A stretch of DNA of 64,000 bases from Cocos nucifera (GCA_006176705.1 QRFJ01004242.1:62001-126000); one strand, 5' to 3'. Positions 34,180 through 45,531 are shown, counted from the stretch's first letter. Made by a program: numbers and translations. Notes: a model not told the origin generated them from the letters alone.

Positions 34180-36038
34180 TACATCATATCTTCTAGAGGT
34201 GGGAGCCGTTCCAGCCAAGGACAGAGCTCTCGAGAAGAGAGTGATTATGCGGCTAGCTCACATGGTTCCGGACATCTCATATCGAATGATAGGAGGTCAC
34301 CAGTAACCCCACAGTCATATGCAGTAGTGACCAGCTCATAGACATAGAGTCATGGTCAAGAACCCACCTAGCTCATGGCACCTTCGATTCGACTGGAGAA
34401 TAGATAGCTCATCCACATTCAGAGTTGCCCATAAGTACTATAACTTTAATTAATATATTTCTAATTTAGCAATTCTAGAGTTAAATTTATTATTTAAAAT
34501 TAATCTTGCAGCATATTTAGAGAGTCTGGAGTATCTCACATGGTTACTGGCATCATCCGATAATTAATGCCGAGGTCGATGAACAAGTTTTTCAGTTGGC
34601 CATCTAAAGCATGTGATGCATCCTGGAGGATATTTTTGTTAAGTCAAAACTAGTTTAATTTTTAAATTTTTGATATGTTGATATTTTAATTTTATATAAA
34701 TACGTGCTTGCTTCTATCTTACAGAACTACTACAGATTCGAGACTCCCCAAGATGAGGAGGTTGGCCATCAGATCTTCAAGGAGGTAGCCACACAAAGGC
34801 TCCAAGATGGCCTCTATAGCCTCAGACAGTCTACCATCCAACACTCCGATTCTCGATCACCATCAGACTGGAGATCCTTCATGGATCATTAGATGTGAGC
34901 AGATATATGGTAGGCCCTTTGTGATTAGTGGAGCTACGAAGAGTACTCCAATAGGTGGCAAATGGCTTGGTAAAATCGAGTGGCCCGATAGAATTCGATC
35001 AGTTATACAGGCGACTCGATCGGCACACATGTTGTGATTGATAGACTGATAAAAAATTAATATCAAATCTCTTCATTAGAATTATAAAAACTCTTATATA
35101 TATATTTTAATTAATTTAATTTTATTATTTACTTATTATAGGCATGACAGCTAGATCATGCACTAGATCAGCTATAGTTGTAGCGGGCCACACACTAGTC
35201 TAGGAGAATTGGTGACTATTTAGATTCCACATCATGACAGATCATGATAAGAACTTCAAACTTTATTTAGTAATTATGTTGTTATAGGATCCAATTTTTA
35301 TATTACAACTAATATATTTTTTAACTATGTAGATGCATTATACGATGTACGTTGCTGAGAGGTATGTAGATCACCCATCTTCTCATTCCTTCTTGACCTT
35401 GAGGGATAGCTCAGTATCACCGGAGGAGTAAGTAGGAGCCGGGTCATAGAATTTAGCCATACCTTCGATCCTCCACCATCTTGATATCCTTCAGCATCCT
35501 CACAAATCTCGACATCCCAAACCTGGAGCGATGCACACATGAAGGAGGTCGTGCAAAGGCTTCTGAGCCAGCGATCTCAGGCCTTTTGGATACCATCTAC
35601 AACACGGTCGTAAAGCTTCTCTAGGACCGTGCTGCACGACCAATTGGACTCATCATTCCAGTCATTACATCAGATAATTATATTATTAAATTATTTTAAT
35701 TATTTTAAATTTTTATTTTTAGAAGCTTCGTATATTTAGATTTGAGTCTAGGAAGAGGATCTAGGGGCTAAAAAATTAATTTAACTATTCAATCAATGGG
35801 TTAGAGATGTTTATAGCTCCGAATCATCAAATAAAATAAATAAAAATAATATGTTTGAGAATTAAAAGAGTGTATCAAAAGATATGCCTCCATATCGAAA
35901 GATACGCCTCCATATCGAAACTTTCTAATATTATTTTATTTTTTCATTATAAGATGCTGGGACATCCAGTTCTCATCCACCAACTATTGAAGAGGAGCAG
36001 GAGGAGGAGGTGGATGATGATAAGGATCGAAGCTGATT
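34180..36038 (+). pseudogene. Transposase_24-like gene of the second CACTA, broken
   Basis: Blocks in order: a Ser/Gly/Arg-rich N-terminal segment (34190-34330: SRGGSRSSQGQSSREESDY), VWSISHGYWHHPIINAEVDE (about 34510-34600), RFETPQDEEVGHQIFKEVA (34735-34800) and ALCD-WSYEEYSNRWQMAW with a SYTGDS-like HTGGS motif (about 34915-35030). After a gap follow MHYTMYVAERYVDHPSSHSF (35332-35400) and an EEEEVDDDK acidic tail (about 35995-36030). The LC-x-W-xx-EEF plus HTGGS pairing is characteristic of plant Transposase_24 proteins. Intron-like AT-rich gaps separate the blocks and many stops interrupt them. Confidence 0.58.
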
Positions 36039-36239
36039 TTTTTTTTGATGTATTATTTTTTTATATTGCTTATAAAAGAAATTATATAATTTTTATTTTT
36101 AATATAATATAATTAGTTTTAATTTTTTTATTATTATATTATCTTTGGATTTTAATTATAATAGATATCAAGAACCATAATTCATTATGATTAATTAAAA
36201 TAAATTTTTAAAATATTATTATTAATTTTTTAAAAAAAA

Positions 36240-36652
36240 ACTATATTAACTATTATCATCGATATTAGCATTACACACCAAATTACCATCACTAATATTT
36301 CTTAAATTAATTTTTTTATTTAATTTAAAAATTAAATAAAATTAGAGATGGCATTAGTGATGGAATAATTCATTGCTAATAATAATTAGCGATAGTATTA
36401 GCAACAAAACTGCCATCACTAATATTTTTTAAATTTTTTTAAAATTTTATTTAAAAATTAATTAGAGATGGATTTATTCTGTCTCTAAAGCCATCACTAA
36501 TTCTATTATTAGCGACGGTAATTTTTGCCATCACTAATGGCCCAATTAGTGACAAGAGTTTTTTAGATTGGCTTTTATGATGGTACTAGCAATGGCAGAT
36601 GAACTATTAGCGATGGTATTTCACCATCGCTAAAGTCTGGATTCTTGTAGTG
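36240..36652. repeat. Subterminal repeats and 3' terminus of the second CACTA
   Basis: Repeating units such as GCCATCACTAATATT and ATTAGCGATGGTATT occur in both orientations up to the CTTGTAGTG end. These are short inverted motifs of about 15-20 bp that differ in sequence from the GCTGCCATAG type of the other CACTA copies. Confidence 0.75.
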
Positions 36653-37510
36653 ATAGAAGTTATTGTCATTTCTGGGATGAGTCACCCTCGATTGAAGCTT
36701 TGAGCTTAGCCAAATTTGGAAGCCGATCCTTTGGAGCTCGTCTGGAGCAAGAGACTAACTTAATTAAACCTTGAACTTAAACGTGTTTTGACTCTAGATG
36801 GCACTCTACCAAGATCGAACTTTATCAGACTTTGGTGGGAGCTATTTTACCCTCAATAATTTGGATTCTCTAGTTCTATATAAGTATCCAAGATCTTTTC
36901 AATGAATAATCAATGTGAAACTAAATACATGCCCACATGGATCCTCATATATTCTTCCCTTTAAGTTATTGCATCCTTGTCAGGCTAAGGATCCAAGTCT
37001 ATACTTTCATTCACAAACACCACAATTGACTCATGGTTAGCCCAATAAACCCGTGCTGCAGTATCCTCTAGTCTACATGGTTATAGACTGGGTTGGCTCT
37101 AAGACCATTTATAACAATGCAAAATTTTATCTAAAAAATCTAGTCAAAGATATTATTTGAATTCTCTGGTCCTGTATAAGTATCAAGATCTCTCTAACAA
37201 ATAACCATTATGGGATTAAATATACATTCATATGGGTCCTCAATGGGTATTCTTAAGATGCAAAGTTCTAAACATTCACAAATCTTTGTGAGTGTTTAAA
37301 CTACTGGTTCATGTATTGTTGCTCTTAAATCAATTGGACAATTGCACATCAATATCCTTCTATTTGAAAATGAAAGGCGCGCAAAGTCAAAAGCTTGTCC
37401 TTAATGAAAATGCAGCTAAAGATTCACATTTAGAGCTAAAATATATATCAAAACTAGTCAAAGACCCATGTGTTGCGCAGACAGATCATTACGGTTATAA
37501 TTATTAATTT
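36653..37510. other. Non-coding stretch with a diverged internal duplication
   Basis: I see no gene here. About 36860-36955 and 37152-37245 are similar: TTCTCTAGTTCTATATAAG against TTCTCTGGTCCTGTATAAG, then CAAGATCT, AATAACCA-like, ATACAT and CATATGGGTCCTCA. Each carries a TATATAAG or TGTATAAG string. They may be remnants of the same LTR end. A 71-codon frame (37292-37507) has no recognisable domain. Confidence 0.5.
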
Positions 37511-38590
37511 TTTTAATAATAAATATTTATAATAAATATTTTTAGCTTTTTTATAAATATTTTATTATATTTTATTTATTTATTATATATTATATTTTTA
37601 TTATATAATAAAATAATATTTTAATATTTTTTCTTCTTTCATGTTCTCATACCTTCTTTACACCCATCGATGCCATCCCATCCCTCCTGCCGTCCCATCA
37701 TAACTCTTCTTCTCTATCGACAAACACCAATCTCGATCGCACCTCTATCCTCTCTCTTCTTCTCATAACCTTTTCATGCCTGCAGGTGCCATCCCACCAC
37801 CACTCTTTTTCTCTCCCAACAAACATTGATCCCGATCATAATAAAAAATATTAATATTTATTATAATTAATATTTAAAAAATATTTTATTATTAAAAATA
37901 TTTTTAAAAAATATTAATTTAAAATATTTTTACTATTAAAAAATATTTTTATTATTAATTTAAAAAACTATTTATATAATAATTAATATTTTTAAAAAAT
38001 ATTTTTTAAAAATTAATATTTAAATATAATATTTATTATTATTTTTTAATAATATTTTTTAAATAATAATATGTTATTATATAAATAGTATTTTAAAATT
38101 ATTAATAAAAATATATTTTTTAAAAAATATTTAAAAAAAATTCAAATTTATTGATAAGTGAAGTTATAATCTTATTATACTACTAATCAAATAATAATAT
38201 TTTATTAATATTCAAAAAACTTAAATATTTTTTCTATTCTTACCTAAATAATAAAATAATATTTTATTATTAATCAAATAATAATATTTTATTATTAATC
38301 AATAATAATAATATTTTATTATTAATAAAATAATAATATTTTATTATTTAAATTATTATTATTAATAAAAAATAATATTTTTGATAAAAAATAAAATATT
38401 ATTTTAAAAATAATAAAATGATATTATTATACTAATAATAAAAAATAATTTATTATTATTTTATTAATAAAAATATATTATTTAAAAAAATATTTTTTTA
38501 AAAAATATTTTATTATTATTTTTTTAAGAATAAATTTTAAAAAATAATATATTATTATATAAATAGTATTTTTAAATTAATAATAAAAAT
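37510..38590. repeat. Very AT-rich, self-complementary low-complexity DNA
   Basis: Apart from a short CT-rich insert (37625-37830) the kilobase is nearly all A and T. It is dominated by ATAATATTTTATTATTAAT-type units that are palindromic and repeated (especially 38040-38560). A pure polypyrimidine tract follows (38590-38685). No coding potential. Such DNA favours unwinding and cruciforms. Confidence 0.85.
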
Positions 38591-38685
38591 ATTATTTTCT
38601 TTGCTTTTCTTGTTTCTTTTTTCCTTTTTTTCAAATATTTTTTTTTCTTTTCTCTTTTTCTTTTTTTTCTTCCTTTTTTTTCTTT

Positions 38686-39382
38686 CACTACTATAGAAAA
38701 GGACTAGACAGCACATACTACGACAGTAATTTTTGAAATCGCTATAATAGAATCTACGATAGTGGTTAATCCTAACTGCTGTCATAGATCAGACCTATGA
38801 CAGTGGTTAGGATAATGGTTAGCCCTAACCACTATCATAGGTTGGATCTATGATAGCAGTTAAGATTAACCACTGGCGTAGATTAAACTATGATAGCAAT
38901 TCTTTATAACTGCTACCATAGGCTCAACCTATTGTAGTAGTTAGTCATAACCACTATAATATATTTTTTATATATTTTTATTCTAAATATTATATAATTT
39001 AAAAATTTAATATTTATATTTATCATTCATTATCTAAATAATTATCATTAGAGTATCATCATAAAAGATCACTTCGATCCGATGGCCCTAGCTTCATCGA
39101 TCAAAAAATTTGATTTCAATGATCACGAATGATGATGCGATGATCTGATAGATGGAGACCTTCGATGTATCTGAAAATCTATAATGATGATCTCGGTGAT
39201 ATTTATAGCATACTATCAAAGTCTCACTTCAGTCGAATATCGTTATCATGATCAATTAGTATAGAATGATTTCAACCATTAAATAAGAAATGAGTGATCA
39301 AAGGACTAGACGGCATTTGATTATGAGATAATTTTTTAGATAAATGATCTTGGCTACTATTTTAATATTTTTTATGATAGTG
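38686..39382. mobile_element. Short non-autonomous CACTA element (697 bp)
   Basis: The left end is CACTACTATAGAAAAGGAC at 38686. The right end is ATTTTTTATGATAGTG at 39382, whose inverse CACTATCATAAAAAAT pairs with it. Subterminal palindromic units (GGTTAGGATTAACCACTG and CTATGACAGTGGTTAGG types) occupy 38700-38965. No transposase sequence lies between. The 3-bp flanks (TTT and ATC) do not match. The right flank is the broken gag of a Tat element, so the CACTA marks the left break of that gag. Confidence 0.65.
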
Positions 39383-39383
39383 A

Positions 39384-40427
39384 TCAAAGCCCATTCCACC
39401 AAACTTCAAGCTCTCCCAATTTGAAAGCTACGATGGAACCTCTGATTCGATCGATCACCTGAAGGCCTTCTAAATCATGATGCTGTTCCATGGTGCACTA
39501 GATGCCATCTTATGTCGAGCTTTTCCATCTACCTTAAAAGGAGCAGCAAGAAACTGGTACTCAGTACTTAGGTCGGGTACCATCTTTTTCTTTGATCAAA
39601 TGAGCTATCAGTTTGCGTCTCACTTCGTCAGCAGTTGACGTCCGTACCGAGATTCAAATTTTCTAATAAATATCAAGCAGAAGGAGAAAAAATCTATTCA
39701 GACTTATGTCACCCAATTTAATGCTGCTGTATTGAAGGTCCGAAATCTTGATCAATCTGTTGCAATGGCCGCACTCAAGGACAGCCTTCAAAAGAATGAT
39801 TTATTGTTCTCCCTAGAGAAGAAGTATCCTAGGGACTTTATCAATTTGCTAGCTCGGGCTGAAGGATATATCCGAGAGAAAGAAGTCTTCAAGTTGAAGG
39901 ATGAGGAAGCCATAGGAGAGCGGTAGGCAGATGAGTCTAATAGACCCACCACTGATGGAGGACCGAATGAAGTTCAACCGCGCTCATGGACTCTCCCTAA
40001 GTGCAAGCAAGCCCGAACTCCTCCTCGAGCTCATTGTCAAAGAAGCTCTAATAGAAGGGCACGAAGAAGTTCTTCCTCTAGAAGGTTCCACAACTATGCC
40101 CCCTTTAATGCTCCTAAAACTCAAGTTCTGATAAAAATTAAGAATCAGCTATCAAGATCAGAAGAATTATGATCTTCTCCAAACAAGTGCAATCAAAGCA
40201 AGTACCATTTATATCATCATGATCATGGTCATGATACTGAAGAATGCATTTAGCTCCAAGACGAAATCGAGGAGCTCATCAAGAGAGTTCGGTTGGATCG
40301 ATTCCTCAGACATCGATCTAAAGTAAGAGAAGATCAGCCAAGGGTATTGCCATAGCCAGAACCGCCAATAAGGGAGCAACAATGAGGAGATCAACTACCT
40401 CATGGCATCATCAACACTATCTCTGAA
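39384..40427 (+). pseudogene. Tat-type gag with zinc-knuckle remnant, broken
   Basis: The first block reads FESYDGTSDSIDHLKAF and DAILCRAFPSTLKGAARNWY, the capsid-like core of plant Ty3/gypsy gag. After frameshifts follow QTYVTQFNAAVLKVRNLDQS and KNDLLFSLEKKYPRDF (open from 39732 to 39926). Next come an Arg/Pro-rich stretch, then YHLYHHDHGHDTEEC-IQLQDEIEELIKR, in which the Cys-rich knuckle has lost Cys residues, then RFLRHRS. The end HGIINTIS is the usual start of the protease domain, after which the sequence jumps to integrase. At least five stops are present. Confidence 0.75.
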
Positions 40428-40610
40428 GGACTTAGTACTTCGACGAGCCACCATCTCTCAACCTCGAAGTCAGGAGAAGCTTGCCCTAAATTGGAAAGGC
40501 TTGTATGAAATAGAAGATGTCATCTAGCCCAGAACATATTGCCTAAAAGAGCTTAGAGGAACAATGCACTCCCACGATCTTGAAATTCAGAAAATCTAAG
40601 AATGTACTGC
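40428..40610 (+). pseudogene. Integrase C-terminal tail joined directly to gag (outer element)
   Basis: One base out of frame with the protease start, the sequence encodes DLVLRRATISQPRSQEKLAL then NWKGLYEIEDVI and RTYCLKELRG. These correspond to the GDLVLRR, NWEGPY and LKELGG motifs at the end of plant gypsy integrase, as in the fuller copy at 12640-12860. Protease, RT, RNase H and the integrase catalytic core are missing between them. The deletion junction is at about 40425-40429. Confidence 0.75.
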
Positions 40611-40694
40611 CAGTAATTTTTCTTCAATAAAACTCCTCCATTTCAATATTATTATTTTTTGGTGCAAAAACTATATGATGATAAGAAAGAAGCA

Positions 40695-40965
40695 ATCAAA
40701 AGTGGCCATGTTAGGAATAGGAGGAGAACCTCGTCTTAACATGAGCAAGTCGAAGACCTTCTGTTATTTAAGATAGGAGGAGAACCTCATCCTAACATGA
40801 GCAAACTCGAAGGCCTCATTCATTTTAGACGAGGTGAGGGGAGTGGCCCTGACAATGATGCTAATGTGCTCCTACAGTCCGCTAAGAACAGGATGAGAAT
40901 CCCATCATAACATGAGCAAAGTTGAAGACCTCGTCGATATAAGACAAGATGGAGGAAGAGATCAT
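40695..40965. repeat. Short degenerate 116-bp-family array (outer element)
   Basis: About three units with GGAGGAGAACCTCGTCTTAAC, ATGAGCAAGTCGAAGACCTTC and TTAGACGAGGTGAGGGG occur in the + orientation. They are the reverse complement of the units in 42965-44060. The position after the integrase tail is the same in both elements. Confidence 0.72.
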
Positions 40966-40984
40966 ACCGATGATCCCAACACTT

Positions 40985-42096
40985 TAATAGGAGATAAGAT
41001 CTCCTACAACCTTGGCTTGAGATAAGATCTCTTCCAAGCTTTAACTTCAACAGAAGATAGGATCTCCTTCAACCTCGGCTCGAGATAAGATCTCCTCCGA
41101 GTTCAACCTCAGCTAGAGATAAGATCTCCCCCGACCTTCAACTTTAACAAAAGATAGAATTTTCTTCAACCTTAACAGGAGATAAGATCTCCTATAATCT
41201 TGACTAGAGATAAGATCTCTCTCAAGCTTCAATTTCAATAGAGATAAGATCTCTCTCAAGCTTCAATTTTAATAGGAGATAAGATCTTCTACAACCTCGG
41301 CTGGAGATAAGATCTTTCCAAAGCTTCAACTTCAATAGGAGATAAGATCTCCTACAACCTCGACTGAAGATAAGATCTCTCCCAAGCTTCAACTTTAATA
41401 GAAGATAGAATCTCTTACAATCTCGATTGGAGATAAGATCTTCCCTCAGTTTTAACCTCGGATGGAGAAAAGATCTCCTCCGAGCTTCAACTTTAGTAGG
41501 AGATAGGATCTCCTTCAACCTTGGCTGGAGATAAGATCTTCTCCGGATTTCAACCTCAGTTGGAGATAAAATCTCCTTCGAGCTTCAACTTCAATGAAAG
41601 ATATGATCTCCTTCAACCTCGACTGGAGATAAGATTTTTTCTGAGTTTCAACCTCGGTTGGAGATAAGATCTCCCCCGAGCTTCAACTTTAATAGAACAT
41701 AGAATCTCCTTCAACCTCAATAAGAGATAAGATCTCTTACAATCTCAACTAGAGATAAGATCTCCTCTGAGTTTCAACTTCAACAGAAGATAAGATCTCT
41801 TACAACCTCGATTGGAGATAAGATCTCCTCCAAGCTTCAACTTCAATAGGAGATAAGATCTCCTTCAACCTTGATTGGAGATAAGATCTTCCTCGAGTTT
41901 TGACCTCGATTGAAGATAAGAACTCCCCCGAGCTTCAACTTCAATAGAAGATAAGATCTCCTACAACCTCGATTGAAGATAAGATCTCTTTCGAGCTTCA
42001 ACTTCAACAGAAGATAAGATCTCCTTCAACCTTGACTGAAGATAAGATCTCCCTCAAGTTTCAACCTCGATTGAAGATAGGATCTCCCTCGAGTTT
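40985..42096. repeat. 63-bp tandem array carrying a repeated hairpin, left part
   Basis: Unit starts at 41275, 41338 and 41401 are exactly 63 bp apart. Each unit has two half-units: GGAGATAAGATCTCC plus TACAACCTCGGCT (28 bp) and GGAGATAAGATCTCC plus a GAGCTTCAACTTCAATA tail (35 bp). GGAGATAAGATCTCC is a 6-bp inverted repeat around AAG. About 17-18 units are present here and about 6 more at 46506-46915. Because 63 is a multiple of three, a frame of 21-residue repeats stays open on the minus strand (41518-41222); this is not evidence of a gene. Confidence 0.9.
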
Positions 42097-42768
42097 TATT
42101 GGTGTAGAATTTGGTTGACGTCGGATCGAGCTGGAGTGGAGAAGGATGAGGTCGCCACCGGTGACCTACAAAATAAAGTTTCATTTAGAGTCGATGGGGG
42201 GTGGCTCCGACAGGACCCTCCGACGGTCAAGTTAGCTCTGGTCAATAGATATGGAGTGCTCAGTAGGGAGTTCGATAGAGTTTCAAGGAGGAGAGAAGAG
42301 TTTTTTTTTTTAAACCTGGCCTGAGCATATCTAGAGGGTCCTTTTTATAGGCAGAGCTTGTTATAACTGTCTTGATTAATGATTGTTGTAACTATCCTGA
42401 TCAATGTCGATCATTATTGACTTGATAAATATCGATCGTTATTGACTTGATAAATGTCAATCGTTATTATCGTATAACCGTTTAGTAGTGGGATCGTCGG
42501 CAGAAATCCATCGATAGTCTGTAAGAAGTTCGACTTTCATAGAAGTTCGGCCATTGAGAAGTTCGGCCACTGGAGGAGTCCGCAAGGAGTCCAGCTTCCA
42601 TAGAAGCTCGACCACTGAAGGAGTCCGTAAGGAATCCGACTTTTGTAGAAGATTGTCACGAAAGAGCTTGGCTAAGGCTCGTCCGCTGAAGCTTTTCTAT
42701 GACTATCGGTTGCATTATCGGCTGAGCATCTAATTGGACTTCGATGGGAGTGGGGTTTATTCCCAATA
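42097..42768 (-). repeat. 3' LTR of the inner Tat element (672 bp)
   Basis: In + view it runs from TATTGGTGTAGAATTTGG to TTATTCCCAATA. A TATA box lies on the minus strand at about 42340-42349 (CCTATAAAAAGG). It contains one 61-bp and one full 45-bp copy of the LTR minisatellite plus a partial (42523-42665). It pairs with 45656-46505 throughout except for the minisatellite length. Confidence 0.85.
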
Positions 42769-42964
42769 ATAGTCCCTCCACTCCCAAGTTTGAAATTCGA
42801 AGAAAGAGAGTACCAAAATAGACGACTGCCAAAGTTCTTTTTCGAGCTCTGCACCCATTGAAGTTGAAGTTTGGGGGATCGTATCTCCTGCCCCAGAGGT
42901 TACCTCGGCGGAAATCTCATCTTGCAACTGAAGTTGATGGAGATCCTATCTCCTATAGACTTCG

Positions 42965-44060
42965 AAGCTCGGACTTGGACTTTGCTCGTGTTAGGATGAG
43001 GTTCTCCTCCTATTCTTAGCAGGCTATGGGCGTACGTAAGGGCCACAGTCAGGGCTTCTCCCTCCACCTCGTCTAAAGTGAACGAGACCTTCGACTTTGC
43101 TCGCATCAGAACGAGGTTCTCCTTCTATTCCTAACGGGCTGTGGGGGCATGCAAGGACCGTTCTCAAGGCCTCTCCCTCCATCTCGTCTAAAGTGAACGA
43201 GGCCTTCGACTTTGCTCATGTCTGGATGAGGTTCTCCTTCTGTTCCTAATGGGCTGTGGGGGCACTCAAGGGCCATTGTCAGGGCCTCTCCCTCCATCTT
43301 GTCTCTAAAGTGAACGAGGCCTTCGACTTTGCTCGCATCAGGATGAGGTTCTTCTCCTATTCCTAATGGGCTGTTGGTGCATGCAAGGGCCATTCTCAGG
43401 GCCTCTCCCCCCATCTCGTCTAAAGTAAACGAGGCCTTTGACTTTGCTCGCGTCAGGATGAGGTTCTCCTTCTGTTCCTAATGGGCTGTGGGGGCACACA
43501 AGGGCCATTGTCAGGACCTCTCCCCCCATCTTGTCTAAAGTTGAACGAGGCCTTCGACTTTGCTCGCATCAGGACGAGGTTTTTCTCCTGTTCCTAACGG
43601 GCTATGGGGGCACGCAAGGGCCATTATCAGGGCCTCTCCCCCATCTCATCTAAAGTGAACGAGGCCTTCGATTTTGCTTGCATCAGGATGAGGTTCTCCT
43701 CCAATTCCCTAACGGGCTGTGGGGGCACGCAAGGGCCGTTGTCAGAGCCTCCCCCCCCATCTCGTCTAAAGTGAACGAGGCCTTCGACTTTGCTCGCATC
43801 AGGATGAGGTTCTTCTCCTATTTCTAACGGGCTGTGGGGGCATGCAAGGGCCGTTGTTAGGGCCTCTCCCTCCATCTCGTCTAAAGTGAATGAGGCCTTC
43901 AACTTTGCTCACGTCGGGATGAGGTTCTCCTCCTATTCCTAATGGGCTGTGGGGGCACACAAGAGCCGTTATCAGAGCCTCTCCCCCATCTCATCTAAAG
44001 TGAATGAGACCTTCGACTTTGGTCGCATCAGGATGAGGTTCTCCTCCTGTTCCTAATGGA
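42965..44060. repeat. Regular array of about nine 116-bp units (inner element)
   Basis: The landmark TCGACTTTGCTCG recurs at 43091, 43206, 43323, 43438, 43554, 43668 and 43784, that is every 114-117 bp. Units contain CATCAGGATGAGGTTCTCC, CCTAACGGGCTGTGGGGGCA, GCAAGGGCCGTTGTCAGGGC and CATCTCGTCTAAAGTGAACG. Frames on the minus strand encode roughly 39-residue repeats but shift from unit to unit, so the array is not coding. Confidence 0.9.
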
Positions 44061-44179
44061 CCACTTTCTCTCGTTTCTCTCCTATCATCATGTAATTCTT
44101 GCACTAGAAAACAAAATGAAGGAGTCTTATTAAAGGCAGTTTACTGGTAATACACCCTCAGGTTTTCTGAGTTCCAAGG

Positions 44180-45531
44180 TCAGGAAAGCATTATTCCTCC
44201 AAGCTCCTTCAGGCGATATGTTCCGGATCGGATGACCTCCACCACTTCATACAAACATTCCCAATTTAGAGGGACTATTGTTGGGGAGAACCTCAGTGCT
44301 AGGGAGAACCTCAGCGCTGGGGAGAACCTCGGTGTGTCCTTCCATCGGGGCATCCCCGTCTCTAGGCCCGAAGAGGAGTTCGAGCTCGCCTGTGCCCAGA
44401 AGGAGTTCGGGAATGCAGCCAAACTTTACTCAGCTTCCCTACTTCTACGGGCTTACCCGACTCATCGACCTGCCGCTCACCATCGGCTTCATCATCCTTG
44501 GTTTTGAAGGCCTCCTCAGCCCAGGCATAACCTTTAGCCCAAGCTAGCATGTCAGCAAAATCCTTGGGATATTTCTTTTCCAGGGAGAACAGCAAGTTGT
44601 TCTTTTGAAGGCCGCCCTTGAGCGTGGCCATTGCAATGGACTGGTCTAGGTTCCGGACCTCTAATGCTACGGCATCAAATTGGGTGACATAAGCCCGGAT
44701 GGATTTCCCTTGTTTCTGCTTGACATTCATTAAGGAATCCAAACTTTGGCGTGGACGTTGACTACTGATGAAGTGGACTGTGAACTACTGGCTCATCTGA
44801 TCAAATGATAAGATGGTACTCAGATTAAGCATCTAGTATCAGTTCCTGACGGCTCTCTTAAGGGTCGAGGGGAAAGCCCGACACAAAATAGCATCTGATG
44901 CGCCATGGAGCAACATCATCGTTCGGAAGGCTTTCAGATGGTCGATTAGATCGATGGTCCCATCGTAACTCTCAAACTATGGAAGCTTGAAGTTCGACGA
45001 GATTGGTTCCTGCATAATTTTCTATGAAAAGGGAGGGTCAGCACAAACGTAATTACCATGAGAGGAGGGATTATGACATAGTTCTTCAATCCGTCGGCTT
45101 ATTTTTAAGAGCCTTTAATCCAAGAGATCTTCACGGTCTTTGATCTCCAAGGTTTTCTGGTAGAATGGGTTCGAAGCTTCCCCCTAGGTCGAGTTGTGGT
45201 TCGAGCAGGGGCCTTCCCTCCTCTACTTCTCTCTTCCGGGGATCGAAGGTCGGGTAGCCCAAGTCGGCCATTCCTAGATCGGACCACAGGACTTCAGAGA
45301 ATTTTGCATCGATTGAGCCAGTGCCGAGGCCTGCTGGTGTATGGCCTGCACCATCTGCATCGCCTCCATAAGGCCACGAACCTGCTGGATGAGCAGGTTG
45401 AACTGCTCCGCATTCATCGCAGCTACAGATGGAACCTGGGTTGTCGGGGCTGGAGTGGGAGCAGACGGATCTGAGCGAGATTGGGCGGTGGAGGTCGTTG
45501 ATCGCTGGGTCGAAGCTCTTCTAGGAGGCAT
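44180..45531 (-). pseudogene. Tat-type gag fused to an integrase tail (inner element), broken
   Basis: The start at 45531 gives MPPRRASTQRSTTSTAQSRS and FNLLIQQVRGLMEAMQMVQ. Next, in another frame, come FESYDGTIDLIDHLKAFRTM and DAILCRAFPSTLKRAVRN, the gag core. The 126-codon stretch 44742-44362 has IRAYVTQFDAVALEVRNLDQ and LLFSLEKKYPKDFADMLAWA. The zinc-knuckle region is gone. A 243-bp frame (44422-44180) runs through a triple GGGGAGAACCTC-type repeat and into NWECLYEVVEVI and GTYRLKELGG, the integrase end. Protease, RT, RNase H and the integrase core are missing. Confidence 0.78.
44275..44338. repeat. Triple 18-bp repeat at the gag-integrase deletion junction
   Basis: GCTGGGGAGAACCTCAGC-like units occur three times in tandem exactly where gag sequence ends and the integrase tail begins. 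The core GGAGAACCTC also occurs in every unit of the 116-bp array on the same strand as that array's complement. Confidence 0.75.

Larger units (their letters stand above)
33350..36652 (+). mobile_element. CACTA transposon of a second family, 3' part
   Basis: The right end is CTTGTAGTG at 36652, the inverse of the classical CACTACAAGAA terminus. Upstream lie subterminal repeats (36240-36650) built on CACTAATATT, TTAGCGATGG and CCATCGCTAA halves. Before them is a broken Transposase_24-like gene ending in an acidic tail (about 36005-36035). No left terminus was found; the left limit is arbitrary, just right of the MITE. Confidence 0.65.

Noticed and set aside
41222..41518. 98-aa ORF of 21-residue repeats on the minus strand
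   Set aside because: The period of 63 bp keeps a frame open by arithmetic; neighbouring units break it, and it is antisense to the element.
40985..42096. CRISPR-like regular repeats with spacers
   Set aside because: The whole 63-bp unit is repeated, so there are no unique spacers, and the context is a plant LTR retrotransposon.
43106..43902. Repetitive minus-strand frames with 39-residue units
   Set aside because: Units are 114-117 bp and shift the frame from one to the next; no stop-free gene spans them.
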